Source: Halomonas sp. ML-15
GTDB lineage: Bacteria; Pseudomonadota; Gammaproteobacteria; Pseudomonadales; Halomonadaceae
Assembly (NCBI RefSeq): GCF_014779595.1
Contig: NZ_JACXZT010000002.1
Coordinates: 248,001-312,000, forward strand
Reading direction: 5' to 3'
DNA length: 64,000 nucleotides
Shown piece after piece: positions 35,327 through 42,658 of this stretch. Numbering within the stretch: position 1 is the first letter of the stretch; each line of letters begins with the position of its first letter. Below the pieces are notes generated by a model that worked only from the letters and a program-made list of their open reading frames with translations, was not told the origin of the DNA and searched no databases. The translations under genes and the position numbers were made by a program.

Positions 35327-36184
35327 ATGAAGCGGCGCATATCACGCTGGCGCCGTCAGGCGCGTGGGATCGGCATCAGTCTGGTGTTCGTGTTGGTGGG
35401 TACCGGCCTGTGGTACAGCCAGGAGCAGGAGTATCGCGACCAGCTGGTGTGGATGGGCGTGCCGACCTGGGAGTCGCCGACGCCTACCAGCCTGCACCGG
35501 GTGCTGCGCAACGACGGCTTCCTGGTGGGGTGGTCGGATCTGCGCGTCAATCCGCTGTGGGTCAGCTACACCCTGCACGCGGTGGACGATCCGAGTGCCG
35601 GGCCGCGGCCCAATTTCCAGCGTGACTGGCGGACCCTGTGGCCGATCACCCCGGACAGCTACCTGGGCAGCGGTTACGACCGCGGCCATCTGGCGCCCAA
35701 CTACGCCATCGCCGCGGTCCACGGCGCCGAGGCCCAGTCGCAGAGCTTTCTGATGAGCAATATCTCGCCGCAGCGACCGGATCTCAATCGACGCCTCTGG
35801 CAGCGTCTCGAAGAGGCGGTGATCGACTACTTCGTGCCGCGCTTTGGCGTGGTGCAGGTGATCACCGGCCCGGTGTTTCCCGAGCGCTTCATGGACAATA
35901 TCTTCAACCGTGTGGGGCTGGTCGAGATTCCCGAGGCCTTCTACAAGATCCTGGTGGTGCCCGCCGAACAGCCGCTGGCGCTGGCCTTTATCATGCCCCA
36001 GGAGGTCGCCGGCGATGAGCCTCTGGGCGACTATCTGGTCAGCATCGACGAGATCGAGGCGCGCACTGGGCTCGACTTCTTCCCCAATCTGCCCGAGGCC
36101 GCGGCGCAGCGGCTAGAGAGCCGGGTGGAAACCGATGGCTGGGGGCTGGAAGAGGTGTCCAGGCTGCCGGGGCGCTTTGATTAG
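35327..36184 (+). CDS. DNA/RNA non-specific endonuclease, membrane-anchored
   Basis: 285 residues of the NUC1/Serratia-type beta-beta-alpha-metal nuclease family. An Arg-rich N-terminus and one hydrophobic segment (about 14-30) suggest an N-in membrane anchor with the domain in the periplasm. The active site is DRGH at 118-121 (GYDRGHLAPN), followed by SNISPQRPDLNR...W, where the Asn and Glu-region residues bind the metal. Likely a periplasmic or extracellular nucleic-acid degrader. ATG 35327 has no strong Shine-Dalgarno site. Confidence 0.88.
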   Translation: MKRRISRWRRQARGIGISLVFVLVGTGLWYSQEQEYRDQLVWMGVPTWESPTPTSLHRVLRNDGFLVGWSDLRVNPLWVSYTLHAVDDPSAGPRPNFQRDWRTLWPITPDSYLGSGYDRGHLAPNYAIAAVHGAEAQSQSFLMSNISPQRPDLNRRLWQRLEEAVIDYFVPRFGVVQVITGPVFPERFMDNIFNRVGLVEIPEAFYKILVVPAEQPLALAFIMPQEVAGDEPLGDYLVSIDEIEARTGLDFFPNLPEAAAQRLESRVETDGWGLEEVSRLPGRFD

Positions 36185-36298
36185 AGATTAGCAGCCACGC
36201 GAAAACGCCGCCCTGGCGAGTGCCGGGTGGTGCGAAAGATGTAGGGAGTAACAGATAGGGCAGAGGGGGTGCTGCAATCAACGTTTACACGATACGTA

Positions 36299-36385
36299 TG
36301 GTGCCCAGGAGAGGACTTGAACCTCCACGTCCTTACGGACACTAGCACCTGAAGCTAGCGCGTCTACCAATTCCGCCACCTGGGC
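36299..36385 (-). tRNA. tRNA-Leu (anticodon CAG), copy 3 in reading order
   Basis: An 87-nt class II tRNA on the minus strand. The acceptor stem is GCCCAGG with CCTGGGC, a long variable arm (TGTCCGTAAGGACG) follows, and CCA is encoded. The anticodon loop CTTCAGG gives CAG. Furthest downstream of three tandem copies. Confidence 0.97.
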
Positions 36386-36407
36386 GTATCGTGTGGTCAT
36401 GTTCGCG

Positions 36408-36494
36408 TGGTGCCCAGGAGAGGACTTGAACCTCCACGTCCTTACGGACACTAGCACCTGAAGCTAGCGCGTCTACCAATTCCGCCACCTGGGC
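36408..36494 (-). tRNA. tRNA-Leu (anticodon CAG), copy 2
   Basis: Identical to the copy at 36299-36385, separated by 22 bases. Encoded CCA, long variable arm, anticodon CAG. Confidence 0.97.
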
Positions 36495-36561
36495 GAACAT
36501 GAACCATAGTGCTGATAAAGAGCGTGGAATCTAGGATTCCGTGACATCGCAAGATGTCGAT

Positions 36562-36648
36562 TGGTGCCCAGAAGAGGACTTGAACCTCCACGTCCTTACG
36601 GACACTAGCACCTGAAGCTAGCGCGTCTACCAATTCCGCCATCTGGGC
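36562..36648 (-). tRNA. tRNA-Leu (anticodon CAG), copy 1
   Basis: Same body as the other two, but the last acceptor pair differs (GCCCAGA with TCTGGGC), a compensated change that keeps the stem. First transcribed copy; 67 bases separate it from copy 2. Confidence 0.97.
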
Positions 36649-36760
36649 AAGTGGCGAGCATAATACCTATTCCGCTCTTGATTGCAAGCCCCAAGCGCGG
36701 CTTTGGCGCACGTCAGCGCGCCAATACGCGCTTGGCTAAATGCCGAGCAGCGGCTATGGG

Positions 36761-36789
36761 TTGGGTGTAGAGAGCGGCGGCGCTATACT
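36761..36789 (+). promoter_or_regulatory. Probable sigma-70 promoter of rnr
   Basis: TTGGGT (36761-36766), a 17-base spacer and TATACT (36784-36789). This gives a leader of about 75 bases before the rnr start at 36873. Confidence 0.6.
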
Positions 36790-36872
36790 GCCGCCATGAC
36801 ATTGACAATTCGACCGATTATTGCCTCCCGCCCGCAGTGCCTCGCGCGCATTTCTTCAAGGACGCCCCTCGC

Positions 36873-39242
36873 ATGACTCATTGGACGCTCAGCGACGACC
36901 CACACGCGGAACGTGAAGCCCACAAGTACGACAACCCCGTCCCCAGCCGAGAATATCTGCTGGCCCGACTGGAAGATTGCGGCAAGCCCATCACCCATGA
37001 GGAGATGAGCCGCATGCTGGGGCTCGAGGATGAGAACCAGCTTGAGGCGGTGCGCCGCCGCCTGGCGGCGATGGAGCGCGACGGTCAGATTCTGCGCGAC
37101 CGCCGCGGCGCCTACGCGCTGATCAACAAGCTTGACCTGATCAAGGGCAAGGTGCTCGGCCATCGCGACGGTTTCGGTTTCCTGATTCGCGACGATGGCA
37201 AGAAGCCCGACCTGGTGATGCCGCCTCGGCAGATGCGTCGCGTGTTCCACGGCGATCACGTGCTGGTCAGGGTCAGCGGTCGTGATCGCCGCGGTCGCGA
37301 CGAGGCGACCATTGCCGAGATCATCGCCCGTAACACCCAGACCATCGTCGGCGTCTATCGTCAGAATAACGACGAGTTCGGGGTGCTGATCCCCGAGAAC
37401 TCGCGCATCTCCCAGGAAGTGATCATCCCTCATAGTGCCTGCGGTGGTGCCCAGGACGGCCAGGTCGTTTCGGCCAAGATCGTCAAGCAGCCCGAGACTC
37501 GGGTGCAGCCGGTGGGCGAAGTGGTCGAGGTGCTCGGCGAGCGCATGGACCCGGGGATGGAGATCGACATCGCCATCCGCAGCCACGATATCCCCGCCGA
37601 GTTTCCGCCCGATGTGACCGACCAGATCGCCAGCATGTCGGCGGAGGTGGCCGAGGGCGACAAGGCACACCGCATCGACCTGCGCGACGTGCCGCTGGTG
37701 ACCATCGACGACGAGAGCGCCAAGGACTTCGATGACGCGGTATGCGCCTGGAAGACCAAATCAGGCAGCTGGAAGCTGCTGGTCGCGATCGCTGACGTCT
37801 CCCACTATGTGCGTCCCGGCAGCGCTCTGGATCAGGAAGCCCACACTCGCGGCAACTCGGTGTACTTCCCCGGTCAGGTGGTGCCGATGCTGCCGGAGCT
37901 GCTCTCCAACGGACTCTGCTCGCTGAATCCGGACGTCGATCGCCTGGCGCTGGTCTGCGAGATGAATATCTCCCAGAGCGGGGTGATCAGCCGCTACCGC
38001 TTCTACGAGGCGGTGTTCCGCTCCCATGCGCGGCTTACCTACAACAAGGTCGGCAAGATCCTCGAGAGCGAGGAGAGCCCCGAGCGCCAAGCGCTGCGCG
38101 AGGAGCACCGCGAGCTGGTGCCCTCCCTCGAGAACCTGCATGCGCTCTATCAACTGCTGCGCAGTTCGCGCAGTGAGCGTGGCGCGATCGAGTTCGAGAC
38201 CACCGAAACCGCCATCCTGTTCAACGATGAGCGCAAGATCGAGAATATCGTGCCGCGTTCGCGCAACGATGCTCACAAGATCATCGAGGAGTGCATGCTG
38301 GCCGCCAACGTGGCCACCGCACGCTTCCTCGACAAGCATGATCTGCCGGCGCTGTATCGCATTCACCAGCCGCCGTCGCCGGAGCGACTCGACAAGCTGC
38401 GGCTGTTCCTCAATGAGCTCGGCCTGTCGCTGGGCGGCGGCGACGAGCCGACGCCGCAGGACTACCGGGCACTGAGCGAGGTGATCAAGGACCGCCCCGA
38501 CTTCGACATCATCCAGACGGTGATGCTGCGCTCGATGAACCGTGCGGTCTACTCGCCGCACAACGAGGGGCACTTCGGCCTGGCCTACCCGGCTTACGCC
38601 CACTTCACCTCACCGATTCGCCGCTACCCGGATCTGCTGGTTCACCGCGCGATTCGCTCGGTTATCCGCGGTCCGCGTCAGACCGCCACGGTGCTGCGCG
38701 CCGAGGGCGCGCCGGTGGATCCGCCGAGCAGCTGGTGCCCCTACACCTTCGAGCAGATGATCGAGCTCGGCGAGCACTGCTCGATGACCGAGCGGCGCGC
38801 CGACGACGCCACCCGCGACGTCGAAGACTGGCTCAAGTGCGAGTTCATGTCCGACAAGCTCGGCGAGGTCTACGACGGCACCGTTGCCTCGGTGACCCAG
38901 TTCGGGATCTTCGTGCGCCTCGACGACATCTACGTCGAGGGCCTGGTCCACGTCACCTCGCTGCCCTCCGACTACTACCACTACGAGGCTGAAAAGCACC
39001 GCCTCAAGGGCGAGCGCTCAGGGGTCTCCTACCGGCTGGGCGACGGCGTCACCGTGCAGGTGGCGCGGGTCGACCTCGATGATCGCAAGATCGACTTCGA
39101 TCTGGTCGATGACAAGCCGCGGCCGCAGCGCCCGCCCAAGCGTCGCAAGCCGGCGTCTGATGCCCCTGCTGCCAAGGCTGACAAGAGCGACAAGCCGCGC
39201 CGCCGCCGCGGTCCGCGCAAGCCGAAGGGCGATAAGCGCTGA
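36873..39242 (+). CDS. rnr: Ribonuclease R
   Basis: Processive 3'-5' exoribonuclease that degrades structured RNA and acts in RNA quality control. 789 residues from ATG 36873 (AAGGA upstream; the frame opens 12 codons earlier). An N-terminal winged-helix, two cold-shock domains, the RNB catalytic domain (DLRDVPLVTIDDESAKDFDDAVCA with the metal-binding Asp cluster; YAHFTSPIRRYPDLLVHR) and an S1 domain (EVYDGTVASVTQFGIFVRLDDIYVEGLVH) occur in order. A Lys/Arg-rich tail follows. Its stop overlaps the rlmB start by one base, so the pair is an operon. Confidence 0.97.
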   Translation: MTHWTLSDDPHAEREAHKYDNPVPSREYLLARLEDCGKPITHEEMSRMLGLEDENQLEAVRRRLAAMERDGQILRDRRGAYALINKLDLIKGKVLGHRDGFGFLIRDDGKKPDLVMPPRQMRRVFHGDHVLVRVSGRDRRGRDEATIAEIIARNTQTIVGVYRQNNDEFGVLIPENSRISQEVIIPHSACGGAQDGQVVSAKIVKQPETRVQPVGEVVEVLGERMDPGMEIDIAIRSHDIPAEFPPDVTDQIASMSAEVAEGDKAHRIDLRDVPLVTIDDESAKDFDDAVCAWKTKSGSWKLLVAIADVSHYVRPGSALDQEAHTRGNSVYFPGQVVPMLPELLSNGLCSLNPDVDRLALVCEMNISQSGVISRYRFYEAVFRSHARLTYNKVGKILESEESPERQALREEHRELVPSLENLHALYQLLRSSRSERGAIEFETTETAILFNDERKIENIVPRSRNDAHKIIEECMLAANVATARFLDKHDLPALYRIHQPPSPERLDKLRLFLNELGLSLGGGDEPTPQDYRALSEVIKDRPDFDIIQTVMLRSMNRAVYSPHNEGHFGLAYPAYAHFTSPIRRYPDLLVHRAIRSVIRGPRQTATVLRAEGAPVDPPSSWCPYTFEQMIELGEHCSMTERRADDATRDVEDWLKCEFMSDKLGEVYDGTVASVTQFGIFVRLDDIYVEGLVHVTSLPSDYYHYEAEKHRLKGERSGVSYRLGDGVTVQVARVDLDDRKIDFDLVDDKPRPQRPPKRRKPASDAPAAKADKSDKPRRRRGPRKPKGDKR

Positions 39243-40060
39243 TGCCGATCCATAAGCGCCGCAAACCGTCGTCGAGGGGCAAGAAGGCCCAATCCCCCGG
39301 CGGCCTGGATGCAGTCTTCGGCGTGCATGCGGTGCGTGCGCTGCTCGACCGTGGCGAGCGCCCCCGCGAGCTGTGGGTGCAGGAGGGCGGTGCCGCCGCA
39401 CGGCTCGCCGAGCTGGTCGAGACTGCCCAGCAGCGCGGCACGCGCCTGGTCAGCCAGCCCCGCGAGATCCTCGATGAGTTGGCTCAGGAGGCCGCCCACC
39501 AGGGCATCGTCGCCTTCTGTACGCCGCTAGCTGCAGAGGGTGAAGCCTCGCTATGGCTGCGCCTAGAGGCCTGGCCCGAGGAGGCGCCCGCGCCGCTGCT
39601 GCTGATCCTCGACGGCGTGACCGATGTGCACAACTTCGGCGCCTGCCTGCGCAGCGCCGATGCCGCCGGGGTCCACGGGGTGATCGTGCCCAAGGACAAG
39701 GCGGCTCCACTCAACGCCACGGTGCGCAAGGTCGCCTGTGGTGCGGCAGAGAGTGTGCCGGTTTACCAGGTCACCAACCTGGCCCGGGCCATGGCCAAGC
39801 TCAAGTCGCTGGGCGTGTGGATCACCGGCACCGCCGGCGAGGCGGAGGTGAGCCTGTTCGAGGCGGATTTTAGCGGCGCCACGGCGCTGGTGATGGGCGC
39901 CGAGGGCAAGGGCATGCGGCGTCTGACCCGTGAGGCCTGCGACGGCCTGGTCAAGCTGCCGATGGCCGGCAGCGTCTCGAGCCTTAACGTCTCGGTGGCC
40001 ACCGGGGTCTGCCTGTTCGAGGCGGTGCGTCAGCGGGGCTCAACTGCGCGGCGATCTTGA
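39242..40060 (+). CDS. rlmB: 23S rRNA (guanosine-2251-2'-O)-methyltransferase
   Basis: SPOUT-class enzyme that methylates G2251 of 23S rRNA. 272 residues: a basic N-terminal tail, an L30e-like substrate domain (VFGVHAVRALLDRGERPRELWVQ) and the knotted SpoU domain with LDGVTDVHNFGACLRSADAAGVHGVIVP, GAEGKGMRRL and MAGSVSSLNVSVATG, the three family motifs. The tail is about 25 residues longer than in E. coli. It follows rnr as in many gammaproteobacteria. Confidence 0.97.
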   Translation: MPIHKRRKPSSRGKKAQSPGGLDAVFGVHAVRALLDRGERPRELWVQEGGAAARLAELVETAQQRGTRLVSQPREILDELAQEAAHQGIVAFCTPLAAEGEASLWLRLEAWPEEAPAPLLLILDGVTDVHNFGACLRSADAAGVHGVIVPKDKAAPLNATVRKVACGAAESVPVYQVTNLARAMAKLKSLGVWITGTAGEAEVSLFEADFSGATALVMGAEGKGMRRLTREACDGLVKLPMAGSVSSLNVSVATGVCLFEAVRQRGSTARRS

Positions 40061-40115
40061 GCTGGCTTGCAATTGCCTTAGGCACTAGCGTCGATAAGAG
40101 ACCGCTTAGGACTGA

Positions 40116-40211
40116 CCCGGCGGCAGGCCTACGAGGGGGCGCTGTAAACCCGTCCCTGGGCGCTATCTTGCGCCATCCATGGCGCAAACCCCCTCTTCGA
40201 CCTGCCCCCGG
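40116..40211. repeat. Intergenic inverted-repeat element (element B)
   Basis: A 96-bp element with 23-base terminal inverted repeats (40116-40138 region and 40189-40211) matching at about 19 of 23 positions. An inner perfect hairpin TTGCGCCAT/ATGGCGCAA lies at 40168-40187. The outer arms and flanks match element A at 34804. From memory, similar GCTGTAAACCC...TGCGCCATCCATGGCGCA repeats are scattered between Halomonas genes; this needs a genome search. It lies after rlmB and may act in transcription termination or mRNA stability. Confidence 0.65.
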
Positions 40212-40285
40212 CGTCCCTCGCGCCACCTCAGTCCCGAGCAGTGGTATCGTTGTCTGCGATTGCCCTGCTTTTCTACTCCTTTAGC

Positions 40286-40314
40286 TTGCGATTTTGGTGT
40301 TTAATCCCTAGAAT
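40286..40314 (+). promoter_or_regulatory. rpsF: Sigma-70 promoter of the rpsF operon
   Basis: TTGCGA (40286-40291), an exact 17-base spacer and TAGAAT (40309-40314). The predicted transcript start (about 40321) lies at the base of the leader hairpin. The leader to rpsF is about 108 bases. Confidence 0.75.
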
Positions 40315-40317
40315 ATT

Positions 40318-40346
40318 GGCGCCCGTGCGTCCTTCGTACGGGCGCC
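40318..40346 (+). promoter_or_regulatory. Leader hairpin upstream of rpsF
   Basis: A 12-bp stem (GGCGCCCGTGCG with CGTACGGGCGCC, one G-U) with a UCCUU loop, at or very near the predicted 5' end of the rpsF mRNA. It could protect the 5' end or form part of an S6:S18 autoregulatory leader, which is known upstream of rpsF in several bacteria. The bulged CCG of that motif was not identified, so the function is open. Confidence 0.45.
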
Positions 40347-40428
40347 AGTATTTCCACTATCACCTCCTTGCTTCCCCTGGTCATGCCACGTCAGGCCTCA
40401 GGAAGCTGTCAAACCGAAAGGAGCTAGC

Positions 40429-40830
40429 ATGCGCCATTACGAAATCGTGTTCATGGTCCACCCGGACCAGAGCGAACAGGTTCAGGCGATGGTCGAGCGC
40501 TACACCACTCTCGTGACAGAGGGCGGCGGTACCGTACACCGTCTGGAAGATTGGGGTCGCCGTCATATGGCCTACCCGATCAACAAGATCCACAAGGCTC
40601 ACTACGTGATGATGAACGTCGAGTGCCGCGGCGAGACCCTCGATGAAATCGAGAACATCTTCCGCTTCAACGACGCTATCATTCGTAGCCTGGTCGTGCG
40701 CTGCAAGGAAGCCATCACCGAAGCGTCACCGATGATGAAACCGGCGGAAGAGAAGCGTCCGCGCCGCGAGGACAAGCCCCGCGAGCGGAACGAGAATGAG
40801 AACGAAGAAGAAACCGCCGAAGCCAACTGA
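40429..40830 (+). CDS. rpsF: 30S ribosomal protein S6
   Basis: Small-subunit protein that binds 16S rRNA together with S18. 133 residues: [25 protein letters not shown]...[28 protein letters not shown] is diagnostic. An acidic C-terminal tail ([13 protein letters not shown]-like) is present, the type extended by glutamates in E. coli by RimK. AAAGGAG precedes the ATG. Leads rpsF-rpsR-DUF2232-rplI. Confidence 0.98.
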   Translation: MRHYEIVFMVHPDQSEQVQAMVERYTTLVTEGGGTVHRLEDWGRRHMAYPINKIHKAHYVMMNVECRGETLDEIENIFRFNDAIIRSLVVRCKEAITEASPMMKPAEEKRPRREDKPRERNENENEEETAEAN

Positions 40831-40856
40831 TTCCGCACGTCCATAGGAGACTTTTC

Positions 40857-41084
40857 ATGGCACGCTTTTTCCGTCGCCGTAAGTTCTGCCGTTTCACTGC
40901 TGAAGGCGTGAAGCAGATCGATTACAAAGATATCGATACGCTCAAGGCCTACGTCACCGAAACAGGCAAGATCGTTCCGAGCCGTATCACTGGTACCAAG
41001 GCCCGTTACCAGCGTCAGCTGTCCACCGCGATCAAGCGGGCACGCTACCTGGCGCTGCTGCCGTACACCGATAGCCACCAGTAA
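40857..41084 (+). CDS. rpsR: 30S ribosomal protein S18
   Basis: 75 residues, the usual length. [52 protein letters not shown] is diagnostic; partner of S6. TAGGAGA precedes the ATG. Located 26 bases after rpsF. Confidence 0.98.
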   Translation: MARFFRRRKFCRFTAEGVKQIDYKDIDTLKAYVTETGKIVPSRITGTKARYQRQLSTAIKRARYLALLPYTDSHQ

Positions 41085-41096
41085 GCCGCGGGCGTG

Positions 41097-41948
41097 ATGC
41101 TGCCTGTCGCACGCTGGCTGATGCGCGGCACCCCCTACGCGGTGGGCGCCGCAGCGCTCGCCTCCGTCGTACCCTGGCTGTTCTGGTTCGGCGCGGCTAT
41201 CGCCGCCCTGATGACGCTGCGCCGGGGCCTGGCTCCGGCGATGCCGGTCATCCTCGCCGCTGCGCTGCCCGCCGGCTGGTGGTGGACTCAGGGGGATGCC
41301 ATTCCGCTGGCGACGGTACTGCTGGTGACGCTGATGGCGAGCGTGCTGCGCGCCCGGATGCGCTGGAGCGAGGCGCTGATCGTCGGTGCCTTGGCCGGTG
41401 CGGGAATGGTCCAGCTTGGACTGTTCGTGCCGCCCGGTGGGGCCGGCCCACTGCTCGAACAGGTGCGGCAGAACTCGGCGGAAGTCGATCGCATGCTCAC
41501 CGAGTTCGCCAGCCAGGGGCTCGATACCGAGCGTCTGGCGGTGCTGCTGATCGGCGGGGTGACCGGCTTGATCGTGCTGGTGGCCGCAGTGGCCTGTCTG
41601 GCACTGGCGCGCAGCTGGCAGGCCGGGCTCTACAATCCCGGCGGCTTCCGCGAGGAGTTCCACGGGTTGCGTATGGCGCCCAAGGAGCTGGCGGTGCTGG
41701 TGGTACTGGGGGTAATCGGCATGCTGCTGGGGATTCCGGCGCTGGCGATGCTCAGTTGGGTGCCGCTGCTGGTGGCCGGTGTCGCGCTGGTACACGGCTT
41801 TATTGGTCTAAAAGGGATGAACGGGCTGTGGTTGGTGGCCTTCTATGTATTGCTGATAACCACCTGGCCCATGATTCTGATTGTGCTGCTTCTGGCCTTC
41901 ATCGATACGCTCGCGGACTTCCGTGGGCGCCTGGCCCGAAGCGACTGA
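41097..41948 (+). CDS. DUF2232 multi-span membrane protein
   Basis: 283 residues from ATG 41097 (a GTG three bases earlier is equally possible). About eight hydrophobic segments; MAPKELAVLVVLGVIGMLLG and a C-terminal GLKGMNGLWLVAFYVLLI are typical of DUF2232/YybS-like proteins. Such a gene commonly lies between rpsR and rplI in gammaproteobacteria. Its function is not established; a substrate-specificity-component-like fold has been suggested for the family. Confidence 0.85.
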   Translation: MLPVARWLMRGTPYAVGAAALASVVPWLFWFGAAIAALMTLRRGLAPAMPVILAAALPAGWWWTQGDAIPLATVLLVTLMASVLRARMRWSEALIVGALAGAGMVQLGLFVPPGGAGPLLEQVRQNSAEVDRMLTEFASQGLDTERLAVLLIGGVTGLIVLVAAVACLALARSWQAGLYNPGGFREEFHGLRMAPKELAVLVVLGVIGMLLGIPALAMLSWVPLLVAGVALVHGFIGLKGMNGLWLVAFYVLLITTWPMILIVLLLAFIDTLADFRGRLARSD

Positions 41949-41963
41949 CAAGAGGTTAACGAG

Positions 41964-42410
41964 ATGGAAGTCATTCTGCTCGACAAGATTGGCAAGCTGG
42001 GTGGCCTGGGTGACAAGATCACCGTCAAGCCTGGTTATGGTCGCAACTACCTGGTGCCCTACGGCCTCGCCGTGCCGGCCACCAAGGACAATGTCGCCGC
42101 TTTCGAAGCGCAGCGTGCCGAGCTCGAAGCTCAGGCCGCGGATCGCAAGGCCGAGGCCGAGGCGCGTGCCGCTCAGCTTAGCGAAATCGAACTGTCGCTG
42201 GTCTCCAAGGCCGGCGACGAAGGCAAGCTGTTCGGCTCGATCGGTCCGCGTGATCTGGCCGAAGCGATCGCATCGGCCGGCATCGACATCGCCAAGAGCG
42301 AAGTCCGTATGGCGGAAGGTCCGATCCGTGCCACCGGTGAGTACGACGTCGCGCTGCAGCTGCACGCCGAAGTCGCTACCACCGTGCGCGTGGTCGTGGT
42401 CGCCGAGTAA
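41964..42410 (+). CDS. rplI: 50S ribosomal protein L9
   Basis: 148 residues. The N-terminal domain [36 protein letters not shown], a long central helix rich in Glu/Ala, and the C-terminal domain ([23 protein letters not shown]) match L9 throughout. AAGAGG precedes the ATG. Last gene of the operon, followed by a terminator. Confidence 0.98.
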   Translation: MEVILLDKIGKLGGLGDKITVKPGYGRNYLVPYGLAVPATKDNVAAFEAQRAELEAQAADRKAEAEARAAQLSEIELSLVSKAGDEGKLFGSIGPRDLAEAIASAGIDIAKSEVRMAEGPIRATGEYDVALQLHAEVATTVRVVVVAE

Positions 42411-42470
42411 GCGCGACTCGCCTCTGGCGGCAGTGGTTCATCGCCGCCTGGCATGGAGCCCGCGTATCCC

Positions 42471-42499
42471 AAGCCCCCGTAGCCTTGCTACGGGGGCTT
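42471..42499 (+). terminator. Terminator after rplI
   Basis: A 12-bp perfect stem AAGCCCCCGTAG with CTACGGGGGCTT around a 5-base loop. The stem is preceded by A's and ends in a short T-rich stretch (TTGCTCGTG), so it is a strong stem with a weak tail. Confidence 0.8.
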
Positions 42500-42658
42500 G
42501 CTCGTGTCTGGTCGTGTCGATTTCGGCACGCGCTAGATGTGTGGGGATTTTCGCGAGCGACTCGGCGTGTCTGCATGGGTTGGGGTAGAATGCGCCTTGG
42601 TTTGGCGTGACACCTCACGCGCAAGCCGCCCCGATTTCCCCCCAGGCCGTGAAGCGTC

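Noticed and set aside
36451-36642. Small minus-strand frame (AELVDALASGAS... and GGGIGRRASFRC) over the tRNA-Leu genes
   Set aside because: The sequence is the sense strand of tandem tRNA-Leu; the apparent peptide repeat comes from tRNA repetition.
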